From Streptomyces fungicidicus (lineage in GTDB: Bacteria > Actinomycetota > Actinomycetes > Streptomycetales > Streptomycetaceae), in NCBI RefSeq assembly GCF_003665435.1, contig NZ_CP023407.1, forward strand, positions 620,001-684,000: DNA of 64,000 bases, read 5' to 3'. Both the position numbers and the translations under genes were made by a program. Shown here piece after piece: positions 9,495 to 18,108 of the stretch (the stretch's first letter is position 1; each line of letters opens with the position of its first letter). The notes beneath the pieces are model-generated. The model was given only the letters and a program-made list of their open reading frames with translations. It had not been told where the DNA came from and did no database searches.

Positions 9495-9850
9495 CGGTAT
9501 GCACTCCCGGCGCGATGTGCTCGCGCGTGCGTGGTGGTCAGTCGCGGCGCGCGGGGCGCCGAGGGCGATGTGCGGCAGGCGTACTGCCGGACAACCCGCC
9601 ATATAATGCCCCTACTCGGACACCGCGACCAGCACCGACACCACCCGCCGGGCGGCACGGGCGCGCTGCGGGGAGCGGTCCGTCCTGCCCCTCCCGCCCC
9701 CTGACTCCCCCGGTCCCCACCCGCCCCGCGGCGCCGGAAACCCGGAGCGGATAAGGGTGTGTGAGTCCGGCAGGGGTGGGGTACGCGAGCCGTTGTCACC
9801 TCCTATCGCGGGAAGGAGGTCCGTGAGAGAGAAGCATCTACTCGCAGCGC
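9495..9850. other. Gene-free intergenic region with a consensus -10 and an SD-containing hairpin
   Basis: No convincing gene lies in this region. It carries a perfect TATAAT at 9602-9607 on the plus strand without a recognisable -35, a long pyrimidine-rich stretch (about 9660-9725), and the hairpin described at 9798-9820. A 44-codon frame from GTG 9823 runs into the antisense of the phosphoesterase gene and does not look like protein. Confidence 0.5.
9798..9820 (+). promoter_or_regulatory. Hairpin pairing a consensus Shine-Dalgarno with its complement
   Basis: ACCTCCT (9798-9804) is the exact complement of AGGAGGT (9814-9820), with a 9-nt loop. AAGGAGGT is a near-perfect ribosome-binding sequence, followed 2 nt later by GTG (9823). 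The arrangement is like a translational on/off switch, but no credible reading frame follows, so it may be a relic or a leader. Confidence 0.35.
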
Positions 9851-9883
9851 CCGGGCCGCTTCCACCGACACGAAGCGGCCCGG
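9851..9883 (-). terminator. Terminator hairpin after phosphoesterase gene
   Basis: A perfect 12-bp inverted repeat (9851-9862 with 9872-9883, 9-nt loop) sits 4 nt beyond the stop of the phosphoesterase gene read on the minus strand. Confidence 0.7.
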
Positions 9884-9887
9884 ACCG

Positions 9888-10388
9888 TCAGCGCCGGGGA
9901 AGCCGGTGGAGTTCCACCTCCGTGAGCCGGCCTCCGGTGACCACGGCGGTCATATAGGTGCAGTGGGGCTGCCTGCGGCGGTCCGTCGGCGAGCCCGGAT
10001 TGAGCAGGCGAAGTCCCGTGGGAGCGGTGGTGTCCCACGGGATGTGGCTGTGTCCGAACACCAGCACGTCAAGCCCGGGGAAGCGGGCGGCGCACCGGAT
10101 GTCGCGGCCCCGCGCCGGGCCCGTCTCGTGGATCACGCCGAAACGCAGCCCGCCGAGATCGGCGTACGCGATCTCCGGCAGCCGGGCGCGCAGGTCGGGT
10201 CCGTCGTTGTTGCCGTACACGCCGACCAGTCTGCGGCTGCGGCTCTCCAGCAGGTCGAGGGTGGCGGTGTCGACCCAGTCACCCGCGTGCAACACCACGT
10301 CGGAGCAGGGAAGTTCGTCCAGCAGCGGTGCCGGCAGCCGCTTCGCGCGCCGGGGCAGGTGGGTGTCGGACATCAGCAGGAGTCGCAC
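9888..10388 (-). CDS. Metallophosphoesterase, YfcE/MJ0936-type
   Basis: A 166-residue calcineurin-like phosphoesterase with two-metal motifs in order: SDTH (residues 6-9), HAGDW (near 34), GNND (near 59) and GHSH (near 110). Members of this small group hydrolyse phosphodiesters such as bis-pNPP; the physiological substrate is usually unknown, with cyclic nucleotides or nucleic-acid ends proposed. I chose GTG 10388 because the family begins right before the first strand and the motif SDTH; the longer frame adds an unlikely 14-residue extension. A strong terminator follows. Confidence 0.88.
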   Translation of the reverse strand: MRLLLMSDTHLPRRAKRLPAPLLDELPCSDVVLHAGDWVDTATLDLLESRSRRLVGVYGNNDGPDLRARLPEIAYADLGGLRFGVIHETGPARGRDIRCAARFPGLDVLVFGHSHIPWDTTAPTGLRLLNPGSPTDRRRQPHCTYMTAVVTGGRLTEVELHRLPRR

Positions 10389-10602
10389 GGGCGCAGCGTA
10401 GGCGGTACCGCGTCCGGGGCGGAGCGCCACGCCTCAAACGGCCCCGCGGGCAAGCCGGTCGGCGGGCGGCCGGCGACCGTCACGGGGCGGTGCCGGCGGC
10501 GAGGCGACGGGCAGGACGCCGACGACCGGCGCTACGATCGGGCCACGCAAGCCAAGCCCGTACGTGCGAACGGCGAGAGACCCGAAGGGCCCGAAAATCC
10601 AG

Positions 10603-12543
10603 ATGCCGGTCAAGGTCAGCGTCATCGTCCCCGTGTACAACCCGGGTGTCTACATCGAGGACTGCATCGCCTCGCTGCAACGGCAGTCGCTGCCTCCCGA
10701 CGAGTACGAGGCGGTCTTCGTCGACGACGGCTCCACGGACGGGACTCCGTCCCGGCTCGACCGGCTCGCCGCCGAGGACCCCCGGATGCGGGTGATCCAC
10801 CAGGAGAACTCCGGCTGGTCGGGCAAGCCCCGCAACGTGGGGATCGCCGCCGCGCGGGGCGAGTTCGTGATGTTCGTCGACAACGACGACTACCTGGGCG
10901 ACGAGGCCCTCCAGCGGATGTACGAGTACGGCGTGGCCAACGGCGCCGACGTCGTGGTGGGCAAGATGGCCGGCAAGAACCGCGGGGTGCCGGTGGAGTT
11001 GTTCCGGCGCAGCCATCCGCGGGCGACGGTCGCGAACGCGCCGCTGATCGACAGCCTCACCCCGCACAAGATGTTCCGCAAGGAGTTCCTCGACCGTATC
11101 GGGCTGCGGTTCCCGGAGGGACGGCGGCGCCTGGAGGACCACGTCTTCGTCACCGAGGCGTTCCTGCGCGCGGACAACGTGTCCGTGCTCAGCGACTACG
11201 TCTGCTACTACCACATCCGGCGCGACGACGCCTCCAACGCCGGCTTCCAGCGCTTCGACCCGGTCGGGTACTTCAAGAACCTGCGGGAGGCGCTCGACGT
11301 CGTCGAGCGGTACACCGAGCCGGGGGCCGTGCGCGACCGGCTGTTCCGCCGCTGGCTGAGGGTGGAGATGGTGGAACGGCTGCGGGCACGACGGCTGCTG
11401 GGGCTGCCGGACGACTACCGCAGGGAGCTCTTCGCGGAGATCCACAAGGTGGTCGTCGAGCGGTTCGGCCCGGGCGTGGCGGCCGGGCTGCAGCCGACGC
11501 AGCAGGTCGTCGCCGCGTTCGCCGAGGCCGACCGGTACGACGACGTGGTGGCCTTCGCCGAGTGGGAGGCCGGTGTCGCCCCCGCGGCGGATCCGACGCG
11601 TGTGGAGTGGCGGGACGGCACGCTGCACATCGAGTTCACCGCCGAGTACGCCTCCGCGGGCGAGCCGATGTCCTTCCCCGCGGACGCCGCCCGCACCCCG
11701 CTGGCCGACACGCCGAAGGACGTCGAGGAGGCGGTGGCGTGGGTGGGCGCGGAGACCGCGGCCCGCTTCGACCAGGCCACGGCCGACCTCCTGCTGCGTG
11801 AACGGTCGAGCTCCGCACAGTACTTCCAGCCCGTGGAGTTCACCCGGGAGGCGGTTCCGGCCGACGGCGGCGAGCGGGTGCGGCTGGTGCTGCGGGCCAC
11901 CGCGACCGTCGATCCCGCCGCGCTGCCCGGTGACGGGGTCTGGGACGCGGTCGTCCGGGTCAAGCTCGGCGGCTGGACCAAGGAGTGCCGTCTGGGACCC
12001 GCCCCGCGCGCCACTCGTCCGGAGCCGTACGCGGGTGTCGCGGACGGCCGCGCGGTCCTGCCGTACTGGACCGAACCGCACGGGAACCTCTCGCTGGACA
12101 CGAAGGTCAAGGGCAAGCGGCTCGGTCTGGACGGTGTGCGGCGGCAGGACGTGACCGCCTCCGGGACCCGGCTGAGCATCCGTCTTCCGCTGCACGCGTC
12201 CGGCGGTGCGCGGGTGGGGCTCAGGTTCAGCGCCCCGGGCAGGACGCTGCACGCTTCCGGCACGCTGACCGGTGCACCGGACGGGTCCGGGTCCTCGCTC
12301 GAGGCGACGCTGCCCGCCCGGCTGCCCCGGGGGGTCTGGCGAGTCGCCGTGAGCCTGGATCCCGACACCGCGGGACAGCGGGGCACGGTGGGGCTGCCGT
12401 TCGCGCTGCGCGCCGCCGGCGGCAGGGTACTGGTCGTGCCCGTCCCGCGTCCCGGCACGGTGCGGAAGCTGGCGCGCTCCGCGCGCCGGGCACTCGGCGC
12501 CGTCCGCGCCAGGGTGACTCCGCTGCTCGCCGGAAGGCGGTGA
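10603..12543 (+). CDS. Family 2 glycosyltransferase with TarS-like C-terminal region
   Basis: A 646-residue protein. The first 240 residues are a GT-A glycosyltransferase: VSVIVPVYNPG at the start, VDDGSTDGT for nucleotide binding, NSGWSGKPRNVGI, and VDNDD as the metal-binding DxD-like motif. The remaining 400 residues contain a helical linker and two beta-rich segments that resemble the linker and trimerisation tail of wall-teichoic-acid glycosyltransferases such as TarS. I infer transfer of a sugar onto a cell-wall polymer at the cytoplasmic face. ATG 10603 fits the family start; a GTG at 10564 is possible. A SAM methyltransferase and a nucleotide-sugar synthase lie just downstream on the other strand. 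Confidence 0.85.
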   Translation: MPVKVSVIVPVYNPGVYIEDCIASLQRQSLPPDEYEAVFVDDGSTDGTPSRLDRLAAEDPRMRVIHQENSGWSGKPRNVGIAAARGEFVMFVDNDDYLGDEALQRMYEYGVANGADVVVGKMAGKNRGVPVELFRRSHPRATVANAPLIDSLTPHKMFRKEFLDRIGLRFPEGRRRLEDHVFVTEAFLRADNVSVLSDYVCYYHIRRDDASNAGFQRFDPVGYFKNLREALDVVERYTEPGAVRDRLFRRWLRVEMVERLRARRLLGLPDDYRRELFAEIHKVVVERFGPGVAAGLQPTQQVVAAFAEADRYDDVVAFAEWEAGVAPAADPTRVEWRDGTLHIEFTAEYASAGEPMSFPADAARTPLADTPKDVEEAVAWVGAETAARFDQATADLLLRERSSSAQYFQPVEFTREAVPADGGERVRLVLRATATVDPAALPGDGVWDAVVRVKLGGWTKECRLGPAPRATRPEPYAGVADGRAVLPYWTEPHGNLSLDTKVKGKRLGLDGVRRQDVTASGTRLSIRLPLHASGGARVGLRFSAPGRTLHASGTLTGAPDGSGSSLEATLPARLPRGVWRVAVSLDPDTAGQRGTVGLPFALRAAGGRVLVVPVPRPGTVRKLARSARRALGAVRARVTPLLAGRR

Positions 12544-12547
12544 CGGC

Positions 12548-12576
12548 GCGGGCCGGGGCGGAGCGCTCCGGCCCGC
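12548..12576 (+). terminator. Terminator-like hairpin after glycosyltransferase
   Basis: A 9-bp perfect inverted repeat (12548-12556 with 12568-12576) starts 5 nt after the stop codon. The 11-nt loop contains a further small palindrome. Confidence 0.55.
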
Positions 12577-12630
12577 CGCCCTCGGGCGGTGCCTGCCGCG
12601 CAGGCTCCGAGGGGCCGCGCGGCAGGGGGC

Positions 12631-13434
12631 TCAGCGGCTGACGCCCACCTGTTCCAGAGCGCGGCGCAGGGGCTCCCAGCCCACGCGCCGCGGCAGGCCG
12701 CGGTTGCGGGCGGGGGCGAGCGCCCGCCAGAAACCGGCCTCCAGCAGTGCCTCCGGCGGCACCGCCCCGGCGCGCTCCAGGATCGCCTCGGGCACCTTCT
12801 GCGGGTCGGGCACCTTGTACTCGGTCATGATCTCGTCGTACTTGTCGTGCAGCACCGTGTTGTCGGGGTCGGCGCCGAAGATGACGAGCTGGCCGGTGGG
12901 CTGGGTGTCGACCAGGACGGTCACCAGGTCGGGGCGGTAGCGCGCCAGCACCTCGGTGATCTTGTACACGTCGCCGGTCCAGGCGGTGGTGTGCCGGTCC
13001 CGGGCCGCCTCGTCCACGCTGCGCGGCAGCATGTCGTCGAGGACGATCACGCTCGACCAGTCGGAGTGCTTCTCGACGTTCATGAAGTCGCGCAGGGCGT
13101 ACTCGAAGAGGTGCATGCCGTCGATGAACGACAGGTCGAGCGTGGTGCGGCGCCAGTGGCCGATCGGGCTGCGGCCGCGGCGCAGGTTGCGCAGCGGGTG
13201 CCGGCCGCCCTTCAGGTGGGCCAGTGGGTTGTCACGGGCGAAGAAGTCGTCACTGGTGGCCTTGACCAGGTGGACGTCGCACTTCAGTTCCGAGACCACC
13301 TTGAAGGCGGGGTCGACCGCGATGCTGGGGACGCGCGACAGACGCAGGCTGCGGCCGTCGTTGACGCCGATCTCCAGGTAGTTGCGGTTGGCGCTGACCT
13401 TGTGCAGTTCCCGGAGGAACTCATGGCGTTTCAC
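12631..13434 (-). CDS. Class I SAM-dependent methyltransferase (Methyltransf_24-like)
   Basis: A 267-residue protein with the SAM-binding motif I NYLEIGVNDGRSL (near residue 17), an acidic residue at the end of strand 2 (AVDPAF) and LSFIDGMHLFEYALRDF for motif IV. The FIDGxH phrase is typical of the Methyltransf_24 group, found with sugar, cell-surface and natural-product clusters. A clear AGGAG lies 10 nt before GTG 13434; the longer open frame upstream is not family-like. It lies between the glycosyltransferase and the thymidylyltransferase gene, which suggests methylation of a surface glycan or one of its precursors. The acceptor is not identifiable. Confidence 0.85.
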   Translation of the reverse strand: MKRHEFLRELHKVSANRNYLEIGVNDGRSLRLSRVPSIAVDPAFKVVSELKCDVHLVKATSDDFFARDNPLAHLKGGRHPLRNLRRGRSPIGHWRRTTLDLSFIDGMHLFEYALRDFMNVEKHSDWSSVIVLDDMLPRSVDEAARDRHTTAWTGDVYKITEVLARYRPDLVTVLVDTQPTGQLVIFGADPDNTVLHDKYDEIMTEYKVPDPQKVPEAILERAGAVPPEALLEAGFWRALAPARNRGLPRRVGWEPLRRALEQVGVSR

Positions 13435-13596
13435 GAAGGGGACTCTCCTAGCGGATGCTGTGCGGTGCTTCGTGCGGTGCTGCGGTGGGGCCGCGGGCTC
13501 CGGGACCGGTCGTCGTGCGCACGAAGTTAGTGGCGCGGACCCCGTGGAGCCAAGCACCGCATACGTTCGTGCCCGCGCCGGGCGGTCCCGGAGGGT

Positions 13597-14664
13597 TCAT
13601 GAATGGATCTGCACCTTGCTGTGGTCGCCGAGGACGAGCCGGTGGGCGCTGGGCACGCTGGGCGCGGGCGTCACCTCGACGTGACGGCCGATCAGCGAGG
13701 CCTCGATGCGGCCGACGCCGTCGATGGAGGAGTCCCGCAGCACGATGGAGAACTCCAGCTCGCTGTCGGTGATCCGGCAGTTCTCCGCGACGGAGGTGAA
13801 GGGGCCGACGTAGGAATCGCTGACGACCGTGCCCGCGCCGATGACGGCGGGGCCGACGATGCGGGAGTTGACGATCCGCGCGCCCTCCTCCACGACCACC
13901 CGGCCGATGGTCTCCGAGCGGTCGTCGACCCGGCCGTCGATGCGGCGCTCGACGCCTTCGAGGACGGAGCGGTTGACCTCCAGCATGTCGACGACGTTGC
14001 CGGTGTCCTTCCAGTACCCCTGGATGACGGTGCAGCGCACGTCGGCGCGGGAGTCGATCAGGTGCTGGAGGGCGTCGGTGATCTCGAGTTCGCCGCGCCA
14101 GGAGGGTTTCACGGCGCGCACCGCCTCGTGGACGGCCGGGGTGAAGAGGTAGACGCCGACCAGGGCGAGGTCGCTCTTGGGGGCGTCCGGTTTCTCCTCC
14201 AGGCCGATCACCCTCCCGGCCGGGTCGAGTTCGGCGACTCCGAAGGAGCGGGGGTCGGCGACGTGGGTGAGCAGGATCTGCGCGTCGGGCCGATTCCGGC
14301 GGAACTCCTCGACGAGGCCGGTGATTCCGCCGACGATGAAGTTGTCCCCGAGATACATGACGAAGTCGTCGTCGCCCAGCCAGTCCCGGGCGATCAGGAC
14401 GGCGTGGGCGAGTCCGAGGGGCTGTTCCTGGGCGATGTAGGTGACCTGCAGACCGAAACCGGATCCGTCGCCGACGGCGTCCTCGATCTCCGCGGCCGTG
14501 TCACCCACGATGATTCCGACCTCGGTGACGCCCGCGTCAGCCAGGGATTCCAACCCGTAGAAGAGCACGGGTTTGTTGGCGACGGGCACGAGTTGTTTCG
14601 CCGAGGTGTGGGTGATCGGCCTCAGCCGGGTTCCGGCGCCGCCGGACAGCACGAGAGCCTTCAT
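13597..14664 (-). CDS. Glucose-1-phosphate thymidylyltransferase, long form
   Basis: A 355-residue nucleotidyltransferase making dTDP-glucose from glucose-1-phosphate and dTTP. The N-terminal domain shows LSGGAGTRLRPIT (nucleotide binding), KQLVPVANKPV, MYLGDNFI (metal Asp), EEKP and GVYLF. The C-terminal third is a left-handed beta-helix of the hexapeptide type (IVNSRIVGPAVIGAGTVV). The extra helix identifies the long branch (StrD/RfbA_long) found with antibiotic or glycan genes, rather than the 290-residue RmlA. I chose ATG 14664 because homologues begin MKALVLSGG; an in-frame ATG at 14676 is possible. No rmlBCD genes are adjacent. Confidence 0.9.
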   Translation of the reverse strand: MKALVLSGGAGTRLRPITHTSAKQLVPVANKPVLFYGLESLADAGVTEVGIIVGDTAAEIEDAVGDGSGFGLQVTYIAQEQPLGLAHAVLIARDWLGDDDFVMYLGDNFIVGGITGLVEEFRRNRPDAQILLTHVADPRSFGVAELDPAGRVIGLEEKPDAPKSDLALVGVYLFTPAVHEAVRAVKPSWRGELEITDALQHLIDSRADVRCTVIQGYWKDTGNVVDMLEVNRSVLEGVERRIDGRVDDRSETIGRVVVEEGARIVNSRIVGPAVIGAGTVVSDSYVGPFTSVAENCRITDSELEFSIVLRDSSIDGVGRIEASLIGRHVEVTPAPSVPSAHRLVLGDHSKVQIHS

Positions 14665-14765
14665 CTGACTCACCATAGTCGTGTTCCGGCGCGGGGAACG
14701 TCACTTGCTTTACTCGTTCATTACGAAAATCCGATGAGAGGACCGATGAGTCGCCCGGATACTCG

Positions 14766-14945
14766 CTAATCCTCACCTCGCACGATGTTTCCCTCAAAAC
14801 CGGTGTGCGGGGAGGTGGCGGTGGCACCGCGGTACACGGCCGGCAGGCAGGTGCGCAGCTGCTCCCTGCCGCGCAGTCGCCGGGCTCGCGCCCAGCCGGT
14901 CTCCGGCCGGCGGAGCCGGGGTTTGTCAGTGGTCTCCGTGGTCAC
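14766..14945 (-). CDS. Candidate small basic protein (59 residues)
   Basis: Within the 451-bp gap between two minus-strand genes, a frame opens at GTG 14945 after GAAGGAAG (10 nt spacing) and stops at TAG 14766, giving 59 residues. It starts MTTETTDKPRLRRPETGW and ends GFEGNIVRGED. The middle is Arg-rich and likely helical. About four fifths of codons end in G or C, somewhat lower than neighbours. I recognise no family. It lies 101 bp upstream of the thymidylyltransferase start on the same strand. The remaining bases of the gap (14665-14765 and 14946-15115) show only AT-richer promoter-like sequence. Confidence 0.4.
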   Translation of the reverse strand: MTTETTDKPRLRRPETGWARARRLRGREQLRTCLPAVYRGATATSPHTGFEGNIVRGED

Positions 14946-15115
14946 GACACATCATCTTCCTTCTGGTCCGCTGCCCTCCGGGTCCCCGGCGCCGTACCCC
15001 ACAAACACCCTTTTCGCCGTCATGGGCGCGTCCGGACTCGACTCCCCCGTCCGGCACAGGAGTTGCCGTACGAATTCGGCGTGCTCGCCCAGCACACCCG
15101 CACCACGCGGCCCTC

Positions 15116-17563
15116 TCAGTCCCGCAGGACGAACTCGGCCCACACCTGCTTTCCCCCGCTGACCGGGAGGGTCCCCCAGGCCGCCGACACCGCCTCGACG
15201 AGCAGGATGCCCCGGCCCCCGGTGGCCCCCCAGCCGATACTGGTCGGCTTCGCGGGGGTGCGGGGCGAGGCGTCGGCGACCGCGAGCCTCAGCCGGTCGT
15301 TGACCAGGGTGATGTCGAGACGGACCTGTCCCTCGGTGTGCACCAGGGCGTTGGTGACCAGTTCGGAGACGACGAGCAGGGCGGCGTCCATGTCGGCGGT
15401 CACGCCCCAGGAGCGCAGGGTGCGCCGGGTGAAGCGGCGGGCGTGCCCGACCGCCTGGGGCACCCGCCACACCGTCCAGCTCTCCCGCAGCGGGCGCGAG
15501 GCCATGCCGTCGTAGCGCATCAGCAGCAGGGCCACGTCGTCGCTGCGCGGCGCCTTGCCCAGGAGGGCGTCCGCGACGGGCCCGAGCGGGGTGGGGTCGG
15601 CGGCGGACAGCTGCCCCGCGAAACGCTCCAGGCCCTCGTCGATGTCGGACTCCGGAGACTCGACCAGGCCGTCCGTGGTGAGCGCGACCAGCGTGCCGCG
15701 CCGCAGCCCGAGCGGGCTCATCGGGAAGTCGCTCTGCCGCACCACGCCGAGCGGCGGGCCGCCCTCGGCCTCGGCGATCTCGGTGCTCCCGTCCGGGTGG
15801 CGCAGCACCGGCGGCAGATGACCTGCGCGGACGCACCAGGCGGAGCCCTGCTCCAGGTCGACGTCGACGTAGCAGCAGGTGGCGAAGAGATCGGTCTCCA
15901 TGTCCATGAGGAGCCGGTTGGCGTGGGAGACCACGACGTCCGGAGGATGCCCCTCGACGGCGTAGGCCCGCAGCGCGGTGCGCAGCTGGCCCATGAGAGT
16001 GGCGGCGCCGGCGCTGTGGCCCTGGACGTCGCCGATGACGAGGGCGACGTGGTTGTCCGGCAGCGGGATCACGTCGTACCAGTCGCCGCCGAGCTCCAGA
16101 CCGGCGGTACTGGGCAGATAGCGGGCCACGGCGATCGCGCCGGGCAGCCTCGGCAGTCGCCGGGGCAGCAGCTGGCGCTGGAGCATCCCCACCAGTTCGT
16201 GCTCGGCGTCGAAGGCGCGGGCCCGCATCAGGGCCTGTCCGGCGAGACCGGCGGCGGCGGTGAGCAGGGCGCGCTCGTCGGGCCCGAAGTCGTGCGGGGT
16301 GTCCCAGCCGATCAGACAGGCGCCGACCATGCGGTTCCCGGCAGGCAGCGGCAGCACGGCAAGGCCGCCGGGGCCCACCTCGGCGAGGGCGGTCTCCAGC
16401 GGGGAGCCGGCCGGCCAGATGGCGGCGCGTCCCTCGCGCAGGGCGGCGGCGAGGGTGGGCATGGTGCGCACCGGCGCGTCGGGCCACTCGGTGCGCCACT
16501 CCGCGCGCCACAGCTCCGGCCAGTCCTCCGGCTCGGGCGGGTCGAGGACGGTGACGACGAGCCGTTCGCCCTCCAGCTCGGCGAGCGCGATCCGGTCGGC
16601 CCGCAGCGGCCTGCGCAGCGCGGCGACCACCGCCTTTCCCACGTCGCGGACGGTGACCGCGGTGGCGAGCGCGGCGGCGAGGCGCTGCACACGGGCCACG
16701 TCCGTGATGTCGGAGCGCAGGGTGGAGGCGTCGACGACGGAGCCGACGAGCCGGGCGGGGCGGCCCTCGCCGCCGGGCACCAGCCGGCCGCGCAGCCGGA
16801 GCCACCTGGGCGGGCCGGCGGGACGCAGCACCCGGAACTCCAGTTCGCGGTCGCCGATCGTCATGTGGTCCGCTTCGACGACGGACATCAGCGAGGGCAG
16901 GTCCTCCGGCACCGTCAGGCTCAGCAGGCTCTCCACCCGTCCGTCGAAGTCGTCGGGGCCGAGGCCGAAGAGTTCCAGGAGGCCGTCGCCGACCCGGACC
17001 CGGCCGGTGTCCATGGCGAGGCTGAAACCGCCGGGCGGCGGCTCGCCGCCGTCGGCGGCCGCGGGCGGCGCGGGAACGGCGAGGGCGTCGGCGACCAGGC
17101 CGAGACAGGCGCGGTCCTCGGGGTCGAACCCGAGGGGGCTCTCACTGATCGCGAGCAGACAGCCGCCGCCGTCGCCCCGAACGGGCAGGGCCGCGAGGAA
17201 GAAGTCGCTGCTGGGCACGCGCCGGGACTGGGGCTGTGCGGCGAGGTCCTGCGGGCCGAGCCACACCGGCCGGCCGCGGTGGGCCTCGGCCACCGGGGCG
17301 CGCCCGGCGACGGGATAGCTGTCCCGCACCCCGCACAGGGTCCTCGGCAGGCCGGCGGACTCCGCCAGATACAGCAGCTCGCCGTCCGCACCGGGCCGGT
17401 ACAGGGCGGCGAACGCGGCGCCGGCGAAGACGAGGGCCTGCTCGAGGACCCGGCGGACCCGTTCGGGTGAGTCCTGGTCGGCCGCGATGGTCCTCAGGGC
17501 GCCTTCCGCACGCGGCGTTCTCGTGCTGCGTCCCGCAGCGCCCTCACTGACCACGTTGGCCAT
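15116..17563 (-). CDS. SpoIIE-type PP2C phosphatase with GAF, PAS and HATPase domains
   Basis: An 815-residue cytoplasmic signalling protein. The apparent order is GAF (about 20-145), PAS (155-265), second GAF (275-440), SpoIIE PP2C phosphatase (455-670, with LGGDWYDVIPL and IGDVQGHS metal motifs) and an RsbW-like HATPase (690-815, N-box VVSELVTNALVHTEG and GGRGILLV). Such proteins control partner-switching: the phosphatase dephosphorylates an anti-sigma antagonist and the kinase-like domain binds a sigma factor or re-phosphorylates the antagonist. I chose ATG 17563 because the longer frame upstream is low-complexity Arg/Pro/Ala. The only STAS protein in the window is at 47677. Confidence 0.9.
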   Translation of the reverse strand: MANVVSEGAAGRSTRTPRAEGALRTIAADQDSPERVRRVLEQALVFAGAAFAALYRPGADGELLYLAESAGLPRTLCGVRDSYPVAGRAPVAEAHRGRPVWLGPQDLAAQPQSRRVPSSDFFLAALPVRGDGGGCLLAISESPLGFDPEDRACLGLVADALAVPAPPAAADGGEPPPGGFSLAMDTGRVRVGDGLLELFGLGPDDFDGRVESLLSLTVPEDLPSLMSVVEADHMTIGDRELEFRVLRPAGPPRWLRLRGRLVPGGEGRPARLVGSVVDASTLRSDITDVARVQRLAAALATAVTVRDVGKAVVAALRRPLRADRIALAELEGERLVVTVLDPPEPEDWPELWRAEWRTEWPDAPVRTMPTLAAALREGRAAIWPAGSPLETALAEVGPGGLAVLPLPAGNRMVGACLIGWDTPHDFGPDERALLTAAAGLAGQALMRARAFDAEHELVGMLQRQLLPRRLPRLPGAIAVARYLPSTAGLELGGDWYDVIPLPDNHVALVIGDVQGHSAGAATLMGQLRTALRAYAVEGHPPDVVVSHANRLLMDMETDLFATCCYVDVDLEQGSAWCVRAGHLPPVLRHPDGSTEIAEAEGGPPLGVVRQSDFPMSPLGLRRGTLVALTTDGLVESPESDIDEGLERFAGQLSAADPTPLGPVADALLGKAPRSDDVALLLMRYDGMASRPLRESWTVWRVPQAVGHARRFTRRTLRSWGVTADMDAALLVVSELVTNALVHTEGQVRLDITLVNDRLRLAVADASPRTPAKPTSIGWGATGGRGILLVEAVSAAWGTLPVSGGKQVWAEFVLRD

Positions 17564-18045
17564 TACAGCGCTTATGGGATATCCGCGCAGCCCCTGTGCG
17601 CGTTCGGCTGCTACCGGCGTGCGCGGGGGCGCGGGAAGTGTCCGGGTCCCGGAGGCCGGGGCGCGGCCGTGCGGGGAGGTGGTCGGCGCGCCCGAGCCGC
17701 TCGCGTCCGCGCTGGTGGAGGGTGGCCGGTGCCGGAGGCGCGAGGCAGCGGGCGGGTCCCGCCCGCTCGGTGCGCGAGCGGCGGCCGGCCCGGGTGAGCG
17801 ACGAGGACGAGACGTCCCGCCGCTCTCCACGGATCACCGTGGCCCTGCCTCCGACGACGGGTCCCGAAGCGCGCGGCACACCCTTCATGACCCGGCCGGG
17901 GGTGCCCGCCGTAGCCGTCCGACCGGGAGGACGCTCATCCGACCGCCGGTGGCCACCGCGGCCGACTGCACGACACCGCCGAGCGGCCGGTCCGCCACCG
18001 GACGACCGACACGCCCCACCCAACGCGGCAGCCCGCCGAACGGAA
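17564..18045. other. Intergenic region with no supportable gene
   Basis: Nearly 500 bp separate the phosphatase start from the protease terminator. Open frames exist on both strands but lack ribosome binding sites and family-like sequence. It probably holds the phosphatase promoter near 17,600. I see nothing else in it. Confidence 0.5.
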
Positions 18046-18082
18046 GCCCGGCCCCGCCAGATGTGGGGTGGCGGGGCCGGGC
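18046..18082 (-). terminator. Terminator hairpin after S1 protease
   Basis: A perfect 13-bp GC inverted repeat (18046-18058 with 18070-18082, 11-nt loop) begins 27 nt past the protease stop. Confidence 0.7.
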
Positions 18083-18108
18083 CGGGGGTTCGCCCGGGCC
18101 GGCGGGGG

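Noticed and set aside
9823..9957. A 44-codon gene after the consensus Shine-Dalgarno
   Set aside because: Spacing to the GTG is only 2-3 nt, the frame crosses a terminator and the 3' end of the phosphoesterase gene, and the protein lacks any structured pattern.
17596..18100. A plus-strand gene beginning MSDEDETSRRSPRITVALPP in the gap upstream of the phosphatase
   Set aside because: No ribosome binding site, the composition quickly becomes Arg/Pro/Ala rich and the frame continues as antisense of the S1 protease.
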